From: Argopecten irradians
Taxonomy: Eukaryota > Mollusca > Bivalvia > Pectinida > Pectinidae
Reading direction: 5' to 3'
Assembly (NCBI RefSeq): GCF_041381155.1
Contig: NC_091142.1
Coordinates: forward strand, 8,046,778 to 8,110,777
DNA: 64,000 bases
The notes beneath the pieces were generated by a model that was given only the letters and a program-made list of their open reading frames with translations, made no database searches and was not told the DNA's origin. The position numbers were made by a program, and so were the translations under genes. Positions 22,801-34,865 of this stretch are shown one piece after another. The stretch's first letter is position 1. The number at the start of each line of letters is the position of its first letter.

Positions 22801-24101
22801 TGGCCCGAAGGGCCGGTGAGCTTATGTCATGGCGCGGCGTCCGTCGTCCGTCGTCGTCCGTCCGTCGTCCGTCCGTCGTCCGTCCGTCCGTCTGTCCGTC
22901 AACATTTCCTTTAAATCGCTACTAGTCATAGAGTTTTGCATGGATTGTAACCAAATTTGGCCACAAGCATCCTTGGGGGAGGGGTAAAAGAACTTGTATA
23001 AATTTTGGCTCTGACCCCCCGGGGGCAGGAGGGGTGGGGCCCAATAGGGGAAATAAAGGAAATCCTATAAATCGCTACTTGTCCTAGAGTTCTGCATGGA
23101 TTGTAACCAAATTTGGCCACAAACATCCTAGGGGGAGGGGGAACAGAACTTGTATGAATTTTGGCTCTGACCCCCCGGGGTAGGAGGGGCAGGGTCCAAT
23201 AGGGGAAATAGAGGTAAATCCTTTAAAACCCTACTTGTCCTAGAGTTCTGCATGGATTGTAACCAAAATTAGCCACAAACATTCTTGGGGGAAAGGGAAC
23301 AGAACTTGTATAAATTTTGGCTCTGATCCCCCAAGGGCAAGAGGGGCGGGGCCCAATAGGGGAAATAGAGGTAAATCCTTTAAATCGCTACTAGTCAGAG
23401 TTCTGCATGCATGGAATGTAACCAAATTTGGCCAGAAATATCCTTGGGAGAATATGAACTGAGTTTGTATAAATTTTGGCTCTGGTCCCGGGGGGCAGAA
23501 GGGCGGGGCCCAATAGGGGAATTATAAGTAAATCCTAAAAAATCGGTACTTGTCCTAGAGTTCTGCATGGATTGTAACCAAATTTGGCCATAAACATCCT
23601 TGGGGGTAGGAGAACAGAACTTGTATAAATTTTGGCTCTGACCCTCCGGGGGCAGGAGAGGGGGGGCGCCCAATAGGGGAAATAAAGGTAAATCCTTTAA
23701 ATCGCTACTAGTCATAGAGTTCTGCATGGAATGTAACCAAATTTGGCCATAAATAATCCTTTTTGGAAGGGAAACAGAACTTGTATAAATTTTGGCTCTG
23801 GCCCCCCGGGGGCAGAACAAGTGGGGCCCAATAGGGGAAATAAAGGTAAATCCTATAAATCGCTACTTGTCCTAGAGTTTTGCTTGGATTGTGACCAAAT
23901 TTGGCCATTAACATCCTTGGGGGAAGGGGAACAGAACTTGTATAAATTTTGGCTCTGACCCCCTGGGGAAGGAGGGGTGGGGCCCAATAGGGGATTTAGA
24001 GGTTAATATTAAAATTCCTTCAGAAAAGAAACAATGAACCTGTATTCAGAACATTACTTGGCATTACAAACCAGGTGAGGGATACAGGCCCTCTGGGCCT
24101 C
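22801..24101 (+). mobile_element. GGCCC-ended element with G-rich tandem array (family 4 relative)
   Basis: Starts TGGCCCGAAGGGCCGGTGAG, then (CGTCCGTC)n at 22840-22905, then about seven tandem units of 150-210 bp built of AATCGCTACTTGTCCTAGAG, TTCTGCATGGATTGTAACC, AAATTTGGCC, a G-rich block, TTGTATAAATTTTGGCTCTG, a second C/G-rich block and CCAATAGGGGAAATA. Ends GGCCCTCTGGGCCTC. Identical 21-bp repeats TTGTTTTCATACCAAATCTGG (written as two parts: TTGTTTTCATAC and CAAATCTGG) flank it at 22783-22803 and 24102-24122. Open frames inside are repeat artefacts. Intergenic, 0.2 kb past gene A. Confidence 0.8.
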
Positions 24102-24332
24102 TTGTTTTCATACCAAATCTGGCTTTCAGAATATTGGCCAATATTTGTTTTGCATACCAATATGAAAAAAAATCCGAGAATGGCGCGAAACCCCGACGTT
24201 ATCGTGACGTCACAATAGAGACATTGACGTTGCGTATTGATTCGGAGAAAATAATCTCTTGAAAAAACACAATAATGTTACATTTAAACATACTTCATTT
24301 TATCAAATAGAGTATAAAATTAATTATAAGTA

Positions 24333-24475
24333 TTGATGTCACTATTTTTTTTAATTTTATCAGGGTATGAAACGTTTTTTTTGTAAACTTTTGTGAGAAT
24401 CCGCTACGCGGATTCGCAGTTTACATACAATTTTTTTTTATACCCCGATAAAATTTAAAAAAATAGTGACATCAA
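24333..24475. repeat. Long hairpin with CCGCTACGCGG apex
   Basis: Arms TTGATGTCACTATTTTTTTT and onward to TCAGGGTATGAAACG mirror the right arm that ends AAAAATAGTGACATCAA. The tip ATCCGCTACGCGGAT is a perfect GC-rich palindrome in AT-rich arms. Same design as the hairpin at 42260-42470. Confidence 0.8.
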
Positions 24476-25170
24476 TGCTTAAATGAATTCCAAATAAACA
24501 GCGGCAATTTTGAAGAAGTGCACTAGTACTTCATGTTGAAGTTGCCTATGTCCAGTAATTGGCTTTCATACTCTCAATAATTGCCAACTGAATGCAATTT
24601 CAATGCGTATATTTACATTTGATAACAATTCTGTATTAAGATCATGTGATATTTTTGCATCCATAATGAATAAACAATTCATTATCACTACCAATGACAG
24701 AACAGACGTTTCAACAACCATCTTCTTTGATCTCTGGCATGGTATTTATCATAATTACATGTACGTCAAAATAAGCGACCAGCAGTCATGCACTGAGTGA
24801 TAGAGTTAATGCAAACTGGGTGTGGTAAGGTTACATATTAAGAAAATGTAAATAAGCACTGGAGTATCGTGGATGGAATTTCTTACAGAATTTTAAGTTG
24901 AATATCCTTCATGAAATTTGGGTACTGAGATGGTATGTGTTGAACAATTATTTCAATTTCAATTTCCAAATATTTCATTGACAAAAAGATGATAATATGT
25001 CAATAGGATTAGAAATCAAGTAAAGCCTATCTTAGTCTTCTGATACAAGTGGCACAAACAAACAAAATCTACATGAAATATATGAGGTAACTCTGGTGTT
25101 TTTACAGAATAAGCAGTGATGAATTTGAATTTATGTATTCATGAATATGTTGAAATAAATGAAGACGCAA

Positions 25171-26042
25171 AATACCCTAAAATCTCGAAAATATGCCGGT
25201 CTTGAAAGTAAGCCCATTTCTTACAGTCAAATGCATCTTGAAAATAGGCCGCACTTGAAATTACATCTTCAATTATCCCAAAGAAATTATCTAAAAAAGA
25301 CAATCTTTTTTGAAGTGTGGTCTGACAATATACAATTCTTATAGCATTAATTACAGTGGTGTTATTTTATACATGCAAAGGTATAAATAAATGCATATTT
25401 GTATCTATCATCATATTTGTTAATGTACTTATTATTACCCATTATTATAGTTTTTATCTCTTTTTTTTCTTTTTTTTTTTTAAATATTGATACTTAATTT
25501 TAACACCTAAGAAAGGGTTCGAAAGTAAGCCGGTATCTTAGTTAAAGATGCTCCACCGCCGACAGAGCATAAATGGTATTCATCATTTGAACAATAATTG
25601 GTGTTTAATCGTGTATATATATGTAAAATTAACACAAAAAATAATATAAAATAATTTACTTCGCCTTTGGTGCATGCGCAATAAGTACTTCATTCCATAT
25701 AGGATATAGTGGCACGGAATTTTTTCGGGATGCAATTAATTATTTTTTTATGTTTTTAACTTGAAGTAAAATTAGAAGCTCAAACTTTTCAATGGTGGTA
25801 ATGGTCTAAAGAAAGTAACTTTTTTAACTGAAGAAAAATACTAAATCGTCTGCTCCTGTTTTTGATAGTGAAAAAATACCATTTGTCAGCGGTGGAGCGG
25901 TCTCTTAATTAATATATATAAGCCTATCATTCTTTACAGAATAAATGACTTAGAAAATAAGACATGCTTGAAAATAGGTCGATCCTGAAAATAAGCCTAA
26001 AAGAATATAAGCTGCGGCTTATTATCGAGATTTTAGGGTATT
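25171..26042. mobile_element. AATACCCTAAAATCTCGA-ended DNA transposon remnant, interrupted by a MITE
   Basis: Left end AATACCCTAAAATCTCGAAA with ATATGCCGG, right end the complement (TATCGAGATTTTAGGGTATT). Subterminal blocks CTTGAAAGTAAGCC and GAAAATAGGCC recur on both sides, as in pogo/Tigger-type termini. MITE family 1 copy 5 is inserted at 25553-25907. No transposase frame is left. Confidence 0.7.
25553..25907 (+). mobile_element. MITE family 1, copy 5, nested
   Basis: AAGATGCTCCACCGCCGACA at the left, GTCAGCGGTGGAGCGGTCTCT at the right (a small change in the outer end), interior nearly identical to copies 2 and 6. Inserted inside the element at 25171-26042, hence younger than it. Confidence 0.8.
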
Positions 26043-29000
26043 AGAACACGCGGAAAATCAAGTGGTTGACAGTATCACATGGAGACAAAATTCGAACATA
26101 CCGCAGTCTCCCAAAGCATAGACATTCACACACCGCAACACATTGCATGAAATAGAGACCGTTCTTAATTTATTTCTTTACTACAGATCAATGGTAGGTA
26201 TCAATATCCCTTTGTGGTCTAACAGTTTCTTTGTTTATTTTTTAATAAATAATAATTCCTTAAATTTGATATCAATTGGAAATGATGATGCAGTTAAGTA
26301 TGAGATTAAGGATATAGCAAGTTTCTGGTTTCTCGAGATTGTCTATTCCAGAGGCGAAACCAGACACTTACTATATCTCTCGACCCCATACTTTTACTTT
26401 TAATATACCGATGCATACAAGGTTATTATATCACTATGCATAATCCCGAAATGATATAGACGTACATGCATTGTTGAAATTCCATTTTTTCCTATATTCC
26501 TAGATTTTTTCTTGGAATTTTAACAGAAACGGACTATAACAACGTTTACTAAGTAAACGTATTTAAGTCATTCGATAAGGACAATATTGCAAAAATAAAG
26601 CAGCAAATTTAATACCATGAAAATGACGAAACTTCAGTTTTGAAAAGCAAAAACGACTACACAAACGACATTTTATATTATGACGTTTTCGTATGAAAGG
26701 CCGTTCATGTCAGAAACGAGATAATTTAACGCGCTAAAACTGCATTTTAAATGTTTTTTATCACGCGTTAAACTTGACAACCAATCAGAAACGTCGTTAT
26801 ATGTTGCCACATAGGAAACTGTGCTTTTCGCCTTTCCCATATGCATATGGTCAAAATCTCCCAGCGGCAGCCACTTGTGAACAGCACAATGATCTGAGAA
26901 TCAGTTAAAGATTAATAATCATGGACCCACCAGAGTGCCCTAAAATTATTTTTAGACGTTTAAGAGGTCTAGATAAAAAAAAACCTGTATAAATCACTTC
27001 GACGATTATAATGGCCTTATTTTGCAAAATCCATGTTTTCATTTTGAGAAAGTCCGTGCCTTCATAAGAACTTTATAGTCGACTTTGAAATGCTGTACGA
27101 AAATAAAGCAAAACGTTGGGAGGAAAACAACTATAAGTTACTACTATAAATTCTCGATTGGTGTGCTGAAAATTTTACTTATGCACTTTGGTCGAAGGTT
27201 TTGGTATTCATTCATCGTTCTGTGTGACTTTCTTTGATATTTACAGACGATTATTTAAAAAGTACTGCCACTCAAAACACTACCTAAATCTGGCGAGTCA
27301 TTTCCCGTATTTTGCAGTGAAATTGAAAGACGGTTTTGTGTTCCAATTAAAATATGAGAATATTCAACACTCTTCTTCATATAAATTGATTTGAAATAGA
27401 ACATACCGCTTTGAGAGTATTTTGCAATCCGGATCATTAAACCCCCAACCGAGCACCTGGCCGTGTAGGTCGTTTTAGTCAGCACCTTGAGACATGCGCA
27501 TTCGTAGTAATAACAAAAAATGGCGAAGCGGGAGGTTTTAATTGCGGTGCTACACTCTGAAAAGTGGCGTATCTACGTTAATAAAAGAGGTATCGTTATG
27601 GAAATGATAACCGAAGAATTTCATGGATACAGAGATTCGTTTAATGTGTTATCTTTTGTTGGAAACGCATAACAATGTAGCATAAAATAGCCGTCGAATG
27701 GCTCTACAGAACCCACTGTTAACATTTACGCTCATTTCGTTTATTTCGATGTACGTGTATAAGAATTTTAATCGATGATCAAAGTCAAATTTGAGCTTAA
27801 ATTGTCATTTTGTACTTATATTTTTCACGCCACAGTATAATAAATAACAAAACACAGTAACTAGGATTTTAGAGGGAAAAATTCTAATTTTGTACCAAAA
27901 GGGGTATAACTTACAACTATAAAAATGTTGTTAATAAATTTATACAATTCAGATAATGAATATAACAGTATTGGAAAACCTCTACTGTAAAGTACCGTAA
28001 TGGATGCAATTTTAGAATCAATTTTAGGAAGTGTGTGTTATCAATCTTCGCAACATATACTAAATATTGTTGTACATGTCTATTACTATTTAATGGCATA
28101 TGAATTGTCCATCGTTGACAATGGATTACACTAGTCATAAATTCATCCTTTTTTATTTCTGCTTCGTTTTGAATTTTTAGATACAAGAACATAAAAATAC
28201 AATGGTAATTATTTATAAACCATCGACATAAAAGGGAAAAAAACTGATCATTCAAACGAATGTTTTCCGATGACTATTAGGTCTAGAGAGGTGGACACGG
28301 TAGATCTAGAGTTAAGACATCATTGTCATCGTATGATGACTCAACTCGGTTCTTTGAATACAACAATGTATATATTTGCAAAGCCCGAAGTCGTGATTTG
28401 ACTTTTGGTTTCTGTAGAGTTTAATTAAGGAATAATTTTTATGGAGGCGCAGCCTGCCATCATGTAATCACTCTGGTTTTCAATTATCACCGGAACACTA
28501 TACCTTGGTAATCCTATCGACAGTTTCCGGAACTACGGGAGATAACTTTACACTGTGTATTGCAACGTACGTTGTGTATTATACAGCAGTCAGAGGTTCT
28601 CCGTTTATTACATGTTTCAGTCACATTATAATTTCCCACTTAATTACTTTAGACTTATTTTCAATGTTACAATTAGTTATTAGTTATTCTCACCGAAAGT
28701 GTGTCTCAATATCGGTACTTATACTAGTGAGTGCGCTGCATCTAGATCTGTTAGCCTTACTAACCTACGGCAGACTAACTTGCAAACCGCGAATCTAACA
28801 GTAATTGCATATAAACTTGTTTGTAAGTAAAAATAATTCAACTGACAATAAATGCCTTTTCAATTACGTGTATTTAATCGAATATTGATAGGCCTATCCA
28901 CTAATATTTTATAAAAATGAACTAGAATTCCCCAAACTAACGAACATGTCAACAAGAACAGTCCGTACAAAGGGAGACAAAAAAAAACTGTTACAAACTC

Positions 29001-29815
29001 TGCCGACGCACTCCAATGCAGAGTGTTAAATCACACATGTGTTCACTGCTTCACTCATGTTACCGGGGACGCCATCATGGCTTCTGCTGTTGATATTACG
29101 GTATATATTTGTAATTATAAGTACGATGTCATGATATTTAAATATCACAGGCCTAAAAGGATATAATCTGACAATGATTTTGACGAATTTTTTATTCAAT
29201 TTGACCGAACGAAAATCTGACGTACATGAAAAACGGCGAGGTCCCGTACTATCGCCATTACCTGACGCCGTGTTGGTCCTGGAATGGCTGGCGAGTTTAC
29301 AGCCGTGAGTGTTGATAATTTTGTTAAAAACTTGCTGTCAAAACTTCAATAATCCTTTAATATGTTTCATTTACAGTTGATCAGATCATTTTCGTGCATT
29401 TTTCAACGGCAAATAATGTACTAACATCCTACAATAAACACATTACTCGGAACGATAGAAAGTGAAAGAAGCGGTGAACGGACGGTGAATCGGCACGGAC
29501 AAAGCAGCAATAACAGTGTTTTACAGAGCAAATATATTGATGGAGCCACGATACAAATATTGATTAGTTTGTTTACGATATTTCAGGTAATTTGCGCATA
29601 TATTGTGTTTAAGTTATAAAAAATCGGCAATATTTTGAGTATTTCCGACAGAGAAAATCGCCCATTTTCTGACATGTAAACGTTTTAATTAATTTTTGAA
29701 GTCCTCATGTCGAATAATATTTGGAAATGATAGCATCACTGTATAATTTGATTCATTCTGAAGCAACATTATTAACAAAACATTTCTCAAAAATAAACAT
29801 AAAAGTACGGCGGCA

Positions 29816-30110
29816 CAGAAGTGACACGAAAAATATTTTTTTTAATGTAGGACCCCCCAAAAAAAAAAAAGATTTTATGTAGGGTGAAAAATATTTTTTT
29901 CTTTTACGTGCTCACGTAAAACTTATTACGTGAGCACGTAAAAACGTTTACGTGCTCAAGTAAAACAGTTTGTGTAAGACAAGAAATATTTTTTATGTAT
30001 GGTGAAAAATATTTTTTTTATGTGGGACGAAAAATGTTTTTTTTTTATGTAAGACAAAAAATATTTTTTTATGTAAGGTGAAATATATTTTTTTCTTGTT
30101 TTAACAATAT
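29816..30110 (+). repeat. Imperfect tandem repeat, TATGTAGGRYGAAAAATATTTTTTT
   Basis: Units of about 25-30 bp with the core GAAAAATATTTTTTT and ATGTAGG/ATGTAAGG recur at 29830-29900 and 29985-30105. Between them lie the ACGTG palindromes. Low-complexity; no gene. Confidence 0.6.
29903..29966. repeat. TTTACGTGCTCACGTAAA palindrome cluster
   Basis: TTTACGTGCTCACGTAAAAC, TTACGTGAGCACGTAAAAAC and TTTACGTGCTCAAGTAAAAC follow one another, giving five ACGTG/CACGT cores in 64 bp inside AT-rich repeat DNA. Confidence 0.6.
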
Positions 30111-32817
30111 CTTGTTTATTTGCAGATGTTGTATATTCTATACAAAGGGATATTCCGTTAAGATATTAAAGGATTTGTGCAGCCAAAATATTTTTTGATA
30201 ATACGTCAGGATATTGCTTTGGATGAATGAAAAATTAAGTCCCACCCAACGAATCGCCTAGCTTTTAGCGCTATCGGTTGGTTTTGGTCGTGATTTACGG
30301 GTAGTGTCGACTACGGTTCAGAGATAATGAGATACTGATGTAGATATTTTCAGTTTCAAAACATTCCATTTACACCATTTCAAACATTCAAACAAGCATA
30401 TATCTAACTTTAGATTAGATAATCTGTCCAATTTGATAGCGATATCAAAATGATGTTCGGATCAGTCTGGACTGAGATTTAGATAGCATATTATATAAAT
30501 TTCTGTGTAATAAAAAAAAACAGTATAATGTAACACTATCTTATTACTTATTATTGTTTTTTATTTCAAATTTCTACCATAACGATGAAATACGTCACAG
30601 TTTTTGAGTAAAAGTAAAATGTGGACGGTTATTAGTTATGTGATATTGGAGTGACAATACCGAACTTATACCGAAAATAATATGTATATCTATATTGTTG
30701 CCTTTGAAACTTTATCCATAACGTTTACTAAAAAGCAGAAATACATCAATGATATTTCTGATATGTGTTTCTAAATTACAGTATAAGTGTAGATTTAAAT
30801 TCATAATTTCAAAATTATACTAAATCCTTAAAATAGTATATCTATTGTCGATCCTTTTGTATATCATACCGAGATTTAATAGTTAGTATGATATATGAAC
30901 ATTTATCGTATAATCCAAAAAGTAACCACACATAGTGTTCAAATGAAAAAATAAAATTACTTGTATACAGGCATCATAAATAGATATGAAATGTTGTACC
31001 TTTTCAAAATTATACTTGGTGATATTTATATAAGTATATTTAGTGTGGTAATGCTGTAACCCTTCTTGTATGACTATACATGTAGATTCGAAACAGTGAA
31101 AATACTAGAACGAATATACGTACCCGGCCTACTATACCTTTCTAAAGACGACACCATTTTCTGTCAAAAACGTCTTTTGAGCTACAATATTGCAGCTATG
31201 AAAATACATGCTTAGAATTTTTCCTAAAACCTTAGAAATTACGGGTGATTGCTATATTCCACGATTCCGTAATTACAGTACTAGACTGGAATAATTTTTA
31301 AGGTTAAATCTTTAGTTGAAATAGTTCTTAGAACCATTTTTGTTTCTGAATAAGTCAACTTCCATTATTGTTTTATCTGTGTACGACATATATATATATG
31401 TAATATATATTCCTAGGTACATGTATGATCAGGGATATTTTATTTCCATTTGCTTTTACATCTTCATTTTAAAATGGAGGTGACAATAAAAAAACCTAGA
31501 GATAGATGTACGGGGTTTCCATAATTCAAGTCACAATCCAATTAACGGATGTCCTAACCTGATTGACAGTAAGACAATAGCAAATACCCGACATAGTCCA
31601 CCGAATAGCAAATTGCCCGCGGCCAGGTACTTACAGGTGAGTTCGATGAATGGCGTTTGGTACAGGTAAACAACATCCTGGCCCAGGTATTACATAACCA
31701 TCAAACCAAAGACATGGCTAATTATATATCTATATAGGGGTATCTACTCGTATATCGATTAAAAATTGAAAGCGACCGCACAGTCTGAAAAAATAGTTTG
31801 TTTTGCTAATATCTCAATATTTAGATCTTTTATAATATCAAAAATAAATTCTTTCTACCACATGTTGAAACGTTTTACGGTATTGTAATAAATGTATCTC
31901 AATTTATTCGGTTAGCAACACACAACACAATGTTGGTAATGATCAATCATCGGTGTGTATGTACAGAAACATATACACCGTATACATATATGTATATATG
32001 TTTCTGGTATGTACGTCAATACTTTAATAAAGGATTTCTGAAATTGTTTCATAAAATTTCATTTTACAGTCACAAACTTTGTAATTCACAATGTATCAAA
32101 GATGCAGACTACAGGAAAATATTATGTAATTAAAGCTTATTCGTTGCTGAACTCCTCGACAAAAAAAAATCGAAACTTTTATTTCTGTGTGGATTTTCTT
32201 TCATAATAACACGAAGATACCTGTTATTAGAGCATAAATTAGAGTATTTGAAACATCGAATTTCACTCTTTTAGTTATTTACATTCGAGCCAAAGTTATT
32301 GTATGATTAACTTCACTCAAAAGTAATCATAAAAAATCGTTGATCGGCTTTTCCTGTGACCGTCGATGTAAGTGATAGCACATCAGTTATAGTACAGCTA
32401 TAAGCCACGGACTATTATGATGTCACGGTTTAGAGCTAGAACATATGCATAATCGGGCGGTCAGAAGTTTGGACCTCGATATCGACGGTTTGTTATTCCG
32501 GTCGCGCGCGGCACGGATAGGTTTCTACACGTGCTAATAAAGCCATTTCCAGCATAAACTGAAATTATAATTTTTGACTGCACAATTCCTTTAACTAGTA
32601 CTTTCATTGCAACAAAATGTAATATTCCAATCCAGTATTAACTTCTGAAATTGAAATCAGGGGTATCAATGTTTATAATATCCTGAGTTGGGTTAGATGT
32701 TTTAATGGAATATCCCTTGAGAGGAAATTGGACATTGATTTCAACTTCACCTTACACTGTTGTTAACATTGACAGATTGACACTGGATTTGGCAATATTT
32801 GATTGTTGGGTTCATTA

Positions 32818-33105
32818 ATGGCATGGACGGCCTCCAATGTATGTTGTGTGTAGCATGCACAGACTGCGCTGTATTTGTTGGGTCTTCTTGTATAGTGGAA
32901 CTCTTGTCCTTTCATTGTGCTACATGTATTATGATATCACTGGAACATGCCGCTGAAGACACCCAAGCATCCCAACACACCTGGTCACATTAAACTGACA
33001 ATGGGTCAGCCAGTCGTTCTACTGCCAGTATATGCTGAGCTCAGCAGGAGCATAACTACCACTTTCATACACTTTGCCCAGATGGTAGAAAGTTCAAACC
33101 ATGAT
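32818..33105 (-). repeat. SINE-like dispersed repeat, copy 1
   Basis: Shares GGCATGGACGGCCTCC, TATAGTGGAACTCTTGTCCTTT, GCCGCTGAAGACACCCAAGC, GGTCACATTA...GGGTCAGCCAGTCGT and TGCTGAGCTCAGCAGG with the copy at 50916-51275. The minus strand is the sense one, judged from the tail of that other copy. Diverged; its own tail is lost. Confidence 0.6.
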
Positions 33106-33522
33106 TGAAATTTCAAAACATGTAAAAACCAACACAAACTTTCAAAAGGAATATATATTAGTCTTGCATCATTTTTATTCTATATATCATTATTCATTGT
33201 TCATATTTATTTCGCATACAATATTTTCAAGATCTTTGGAGCATTTGTTTTTAACAACTTTATAAGATTTAACATTTCCATGATTTAACCAATTTGCAAA
33301 TATTTGATCCACATTATTCTATAATAAACAACAGTCATTCTGCGAAAGCACAGAATTTTCAATCTGTTATTTCAATCCATATTGATTGAAAATAACCTGA
33401 ACATGTACTATTACCTCTTTTATGATATATCTTTAATATTTCAATATATCATTACCCTGTCTAGAATCTGAGCTACGCCTCCTTCAGTACTTTCAGTACT
33501 TTGATTATTAATGATTATGTAT

Positions 33523-33622
33523 TTTTACTGATGTGTAAACTGCATTTTTTGTACATATATTTTAAATGACGCGCGTCGTGTTGAAATATCTGTACAAAAA
33601 ATGCAGTTTACACACCAGTAAA
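33523..33622. repeat. Hairpin with GACGCGCGTC apex
   Basis: Left arm TTTACTGATGTGTAAACTGC and ATTTTTTGTACA; right arm TGTACAAAAAATGCAGTTTA and CACACCAGTAAA. The centre TGACGCGCGTCG is again a GC-rich palindromic tip. Confidence 0.75.
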
Positions 33623-34527
33623 CAACAAAAAAATAAAAACATTCCTTATATTTACATTTGGACCGACCATTTCATTTAAATTTAGTCTTCCGGTGAAATA
33701 AACCTTCGTTTTAGCCGAGTAATTGATGGAATCGCGAAACAGATGGCTCCAATTTGGCGGAACATGTGTCAAGTTCCGGGAGTAAATAAAATATAGTTCC
33801 ACAATAACTTTATCGTTTTTAATCCATTTATTCCATATGTTTTCATTTTATTCATTTTTTAATATTAACACAATGCTTCCCATTGCATTCAAACTGATGT
33901 TGATATCGAACCCTTGTAATGGTATATTTTAGCCTAACCGGATGCGCATTCACATAAGGGCGGAAGTCAGTGTTTTGGTTTGTGTTCTTGCGCAGCAGCC
34001 CCTCTGCGTTTACGCAAGTATAAACGATTGCCCGGCTAGTAAGGTTATATAGGAAAGTGAAAACGAAAATGTACAAAATAAGCGTGCCTTTTTGTCAGCA
34101 TCATATAACATGTCCACCAAGATGGCTAATTTTATTATCTGCGGTCTGCTGCTGATTGGTGATCTGGTGAACTCAAATGAAACAACGTCTCTGATTGGTT
34201 AGCTTAGTTTTTCAACTTTAACACGTTGAAAATATAATTGCAACATTTAATGCGTTAAACTTTAAAAAATGTTTAACGAATTGACGTTCAAAGCGCGAAA
34301 ACGCATTCACAAACAGTTATTCACGGTTGTCGTCATGCAGGACTGAAATATGTTTTCATCGATAGGTTATATTACACGTGTTTATGAAATGGCTTTATTG
34401 AAAGTGAAAACATGGAAGTCATATGATAAAATAATATAACCAATATTATTTTGTACTCGATGAAATTTCAATGTTTTGTACAATTCCCGAGCCTTTGTAT
34501 TCAGACAACGCAATACTTTGCACACTA

Positions 34528-34592
34528 AGGAGGCCATACTTAAATGACCCTGTCTGTTAATAGGACATTAAACTAATAAAATAAACAAGCCC
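34528..34592 (+). repeat. SINE-like tail fragment
   Basis: AAGGAGGCCATACTTAAATG, then ACCCTGTCTGTTAATAGGAC and ATTAAACTAATAAAATAAAC: the conserved 3' tail of the repeat at 50916-51275, here without a body. Confidence 0.6.
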
Positions 34593-34865
34593 AGGACAGT
34601 AATTCCGGCTTCAGCTTAGGTGCACAAATCTTACACATATATGGCATATTATAATTATATGTCTATGCCGACACGCTTTGATAGCGACTGTTGCTACAGG
34701 TTAAACAGTTTAACGTTAAATATACACTACTACTAACTTTAGAATTGCCTCAAGGATATTCCCATTAAGGGACTTTCCCGAATTTGCATTGATCACACAG
34801 ACGCTTGCATGCACTACAACAAGTCGAATCATAATTATTTCTTCTGCTTATTTGACTTTTGCACA

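Larger units (their letters stand above)
26043..34865. other. Intergenic region between genes A and B
   Basis: Read on both strands, this 8.8 kb shows no exon chain or protein similarity I can support. Longest open frames are 97-112 codons and look random. Recognised pieces: an AT-rich tandem block (29816-30110), ACGTG palindromes (29903-29966), a SINE-like copy (32818-33105), a hairpin (33523-33622) and a SINE tail (34528-34592). Segments 26690-26800 and 34190-34330 are rich in GCGTTAAA / TTTAACG and look like further repeat fragments. Elsewhere I see nothing. Confidence 0.45.

Noticed and set aside
22926-23958. Several open frames with repeating proline/serine-rich peptides on both strands
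   Set aside because: All are translations of the G-rich tandem units and exist on both strands.
22801-24101. Helitron assignment for the tandem-array element
   Set aside because: Helitrons insert without target duplication and end CTRR; here 21-bp flanking repeats are present, so the class was left open.
27520-27672. 50-codon frame starting MAKREVLIAVLHSEKW
   Set aside because: Plausible-looking composition, but no similarity recognised, no splice partners and no neighbours; too short to support.
28505-28798. 97-codon hydrophobic frame (membrane-like)
   Set aside because: Hydrophobicity follows from T-rich DNA; no paralogue of genes A/B motifs and no splice partners.
29080-29320. Possible first exon (GCCATCATGGCTTCTGCTG followed by GTATAT)
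   Set aside because: Good start context, but no downstream exon could be joined to it.
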